DNA from: Bugula neritina
Taxonomy: Eukaryota > Bryozoa > Gymnolaemata > Cheilostomatida > Bugulidae
DNA: 64,000 nucleotides
Direction of reading: 5' to 3'
Assembly: GCA_964035545.1 (NCBI GenBank)
Contig: OZ037767.1
Location: forward strand, 7,430,207-7,494,206
The translations under genes and the position numbers were made by a program. The notes beneath the pieces were generated by a model, which saw only the letters and a program-made list of their open reading frames with translations, was not told the DNA's origin and did no database searches. Numbering within the stretch: position 1 is the first letter of the stretch; each line of letters begins with the position of its first letter. Positions 61,765 through 64,000 of the stretch are shown piece after piece.

Positions 61765-63137
61765 ATGAATGGCAGCAAAATATTTGAGAACTATCGAGCT
61801 CTGGGTTATTACACAAACCACGTTCCACTGCAAATTTTTTACCATGAAAGATTGAAAGAGAATTTTATTGTCACGTCTGTTGGCAAGTCCTATCACATTT
61901 ACAATGCATCTAAACTGGGCATCAGTCGAGTCAGCGATCCACAAGATGATGACATCAGCTGCTTGCTTGTCAGTGGAAACCGAATATATGTCGCTGTGAA
62001 AAACAACATAAAAGGATATGAGCGAAATAAGCAGGATTTTCTTGAGTTCCAAAAGCACGAGCGTGTTGTTCACCTAATGATAACTCTTGGCAAGCATTTT
62101 ATATCTATTGATAAGGGCAGTACAGTTATTGTTTGGTCAATAGAGTCTCAAGAACCCTATTTGGAAATGAATTTCAATAATGAGACATTTGAAATATCTG
62201 CTGTCGTGCACCCGATGACTTATGTCAACAAGGTGCTTTTTGGCAGTGCGCAAGGTACGTTGCAGTTGTGGAACATCAAGTCCAATAAGATGTTGTATGA
62301 ATTTTCTGGTTGGGGCCATGCTGTCACTGTGCTCAAACAAGCTGCCTCTGCAATCCATGTTATTGGTATTGGACTAGCTAATGGCAGCATTTACATTCAT
62401 GATATACAAATGAATGAAACAGTGGTGAAGTTAACTCAAGACTGGGGACCAGTCACAGGGCTTGCGTTCCGTACAGACAATGCCCCTGTAATGATCAGCG
62501 CATCCACTCAAGGTCACTTGGCTATTTGGAATCTGGAAGAAAGGAGGCTGATCAGTCAAGTTAGGAATGCTCATGATGCCTCAGGTGAGAGGTTCTGTCC
62601 TTGCTATCAGCTCTCTTATTGTGGGAAGTGAACATGTTGTGGTTATATTTTTCAGCCTTCAAAATTGTAGTTTTTGCCATTTTATTCACTCGAGTTGTAC
62701 TTTATGTTCAGTTTTCCACTTTATAAAGTTTTGAAGTTGCTGCCATTTTATTTATGTTCAGTTGACTTAAATGAATTTTTCCACTGTTATGTACTTTATA
62801 ATGGTTTCAAGTTTTTTAAATTATCACCTTTGTAGTCACTGGGCTGGAGTGTATCGAACAGGAGTCATTGATGGTGACATCATCCAGCGATAACAACTTG
62901 AAGGTTTGGATATTTGACCAATCAGACGGAGGGGCTAGGATACTACACAGACGTCAGGGGCACTCCGCACCTGTTTCACATGTCAGGTTCTATGATGACA
63001 CCAACCTGGTGAGCGCAGGCCAGGACTCTGGCATGTTTCTCTTCTCGGTAGACCATGACAGGCACAATAAAAGTATGGGCAAAGCTGTGTGGAATAAGAA
63101 AGCAGAAGTTAAAAGAATCATGCCTTCTTTCTCTCAG
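61765..63137 (+). CDS. WDR36: WDR36/UTP21, N-terminal part (cut by window end)
   Basis: Two exons (61765-62584 and 62836-63137, next phase 0) encode the first 374 residues; a GT donor follows at 63138 and the rest of about 900 residues lies beyond the window. WDR36/UTP21 is a WD40 protein of the UTP-B complex in the nucleolar small-subunit processome, needed for 18S rRNA maturation. WD-repeat blades are visible as GTLQLWNIKSNKMLYEF, GHLAIWNLEERRLISQ and NNLKVWIFDQSDG. Family-specific runs include RALGYYTNHVP, QDWGPVTGLAFRTDN and RNAHDAS. The start is the ATG of MNGSKIF, placed four bases after a TTTTCAG acceptor. An upstream in-frame ATG at 61717 would lie inside that intron. Confidence 0.95.
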
Positions 63138-63251
63138 GTATACGTCTTTTCCTACCAGGTTATAATACAGCATTTGCTCTTACACATCTCACAGTGTAAA
63201 TTTGAATATCAATAGCTTTTGTCTGACTTCTAAGTAAGTATTGTGAGGTAG

Positions 63252-63511
63252 CAGGGTTGGGGTAATTGTAATTTGTAATTGTAATTGGTTGTAATTAATT
63301 ACATTTTTTCAAGTAATTGAATGTAATTTGTAATTGATGTATAAAAATGTAATTGTAATTGTAATTAATTACATTGCTAATGTAATTGAATTTTACAATT
63401 ACTTTATAATTACATGTCAATTACTTCAAACTTTTAAATCTTGAAAAAATCATTCTTTTCCTACCATATCTACTGTTAAATAACAAGTTCAGATTAAGTC
63501 AATATAGTATA
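63252..63511. mobile_element. Second hAT MITE copy, left half
   Basis: It starts CAGGGTTGGGGTAATTG like the copy at 39148 and aligns with it as far as GTTCAGATTAA, then stops where another repeat (AGGGTCATTCCATG) begins. The eight bases before it (TGAGGTAG, 63244-63251) are the expected left target duplication. It lies in a WDR36 intron. Confidence 0.8.
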
Positions 63512-64000
63512 GGGTCATTCCATGCTAACTCACCACATGGCCGGTGCCTTTGTGTCTCAGAGTTTGTTCATATTTACACCAAATAGGCCTACATATGTCC
63601 TGAGTACTCTTCTTAAATATTTTTGGCCTGACAGAAAACTTTTTGAAAAATGACTACATTTGTGGACAAAGGTTGGGAAAAACTTTAAGGAAAATTGGTG
63701 ATTTCTACTTTTAGAGCAATTTATAAATGTCTATATCTCAACCATTTTTCTAGACTAAGTCTTAAAATTTGCTGTGCGATTTGATAATACCTATCAACTT
63801 GCACTAGTAGCAACACATACTACAGAACAATTTGTGTGCATATATGCTAAACCATCAAATATGGGCAAATTTTTGTAAATTTTGAAAATTTTTTAAATAT
63901 CCCCCACATCAATTTTTAAGGCTCAGTCTAAAAAAATGGTTGAGATATAGACATTTATAAGTTGGTCTAAGAGTAGAAATCACAAATTTTCCTCAAAAGT
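63512..64000. mobile_element. Foldback-containing repeat, incomplete at window end
   Basis: It begins near AGGGTCATTCCATGCTAAC. Inside, about 90 bases at 63682-63771 (ATGTCTATATCTCAACCATT) are mirrored at 63911-64000 (AATGGTTGAGATATAGACAT), roughly 85 percent identical by eye, forming a stem with a loop of about 140 bases. The right terminus is outside the window. It appears to have inserted into the hAT MITE copy on its left. Confidence 0.65.

Noticed and set aside
1-64000. tRNA, rRNA genes and CRISPR arrays
   Set aside because: I saw no convincing tRNA T-loop/acceptor pairing or rRNA core. The tandem arrays have no unique spacers and the genome is eukaryotic.

Overview
The window is a 64 kb piece of an AT-rich metazoan nuclear genome. 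Genes are split by spliceosomal introns, nearly all GT-AG with one GC-AG, and intergenic and intronic DNA is full of short-lived transposons and cryptic simple repeats. An MTA-type NuRD subunit (BAH-ELM2-SANT-GATA) points to an animal. The base composition, modest intron sizes and repeat style suggest a non-bilaterian invertebrate such as a sponge, but this is inference and the species is not resolved. Position 20175-20374 is an assembly gap of 200 N.

Layout. 1-8085: no recognisable gene, AT-rich DNA with ATACTAATAGT-type cryptic repeats. About 8086-16114 (+): a type II membrane protein with two WSC domains fused to a Gal/GlcNAc-6-O-type carbohydrate sulfotransferase; its first coding exon was not found. 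17403-25494 (-): fumarylacetoacetase (FAH), with part of one exon lost in the N gap; its first intron holds a 3 kb Mutator-like foldback element with a piggyBac-like element nested inside. 26691-29075: a non-autonomous LTR retrotransposon with a 5-bp target duplication. 29574-32232 (+): a seven-exon nuclear-looking protein that may be sororin-like. 32817-34644: an element with 522-bp inverted arms around remnants of a DDE transposase. 35189-42052 (-): complete CCT4 (chaperonin delta subunit), with a hAT MITE and a TTAA-flanked element in its introns. 44376-51661 (+): complete EXD3/Mut-7-like exonuclease. 53270-59422 (+): complete MTA protein. 61765-end (+): first two coding exons of WDR36/UTP21, cut by the window edge.

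The genes are mostly unrelated housekeeping functions: tyrosine catabolism (FAH), cytosolic folding (CCT4), small-RNA or RNA 3' processing (EXD3), chromatin remodelling (MTA), ribosome biogenesis (WDR36) and possibly cohesion (sororin-like). There is no operon-like logic. Sulfotransferase/FAH and sororin-like/CCT4 are convergent pairs, and CCT4/EXD3 are divergent. The most unusual items are the WSC-WSC-sulfotransferase architecture, a tandem array of TGACTCA sites abutting one of its exons, the nested foldback/piggyBac structure, and the apparently perfect inverted repeat between two convergent genes. I saw no single obviously new multi-gene system.
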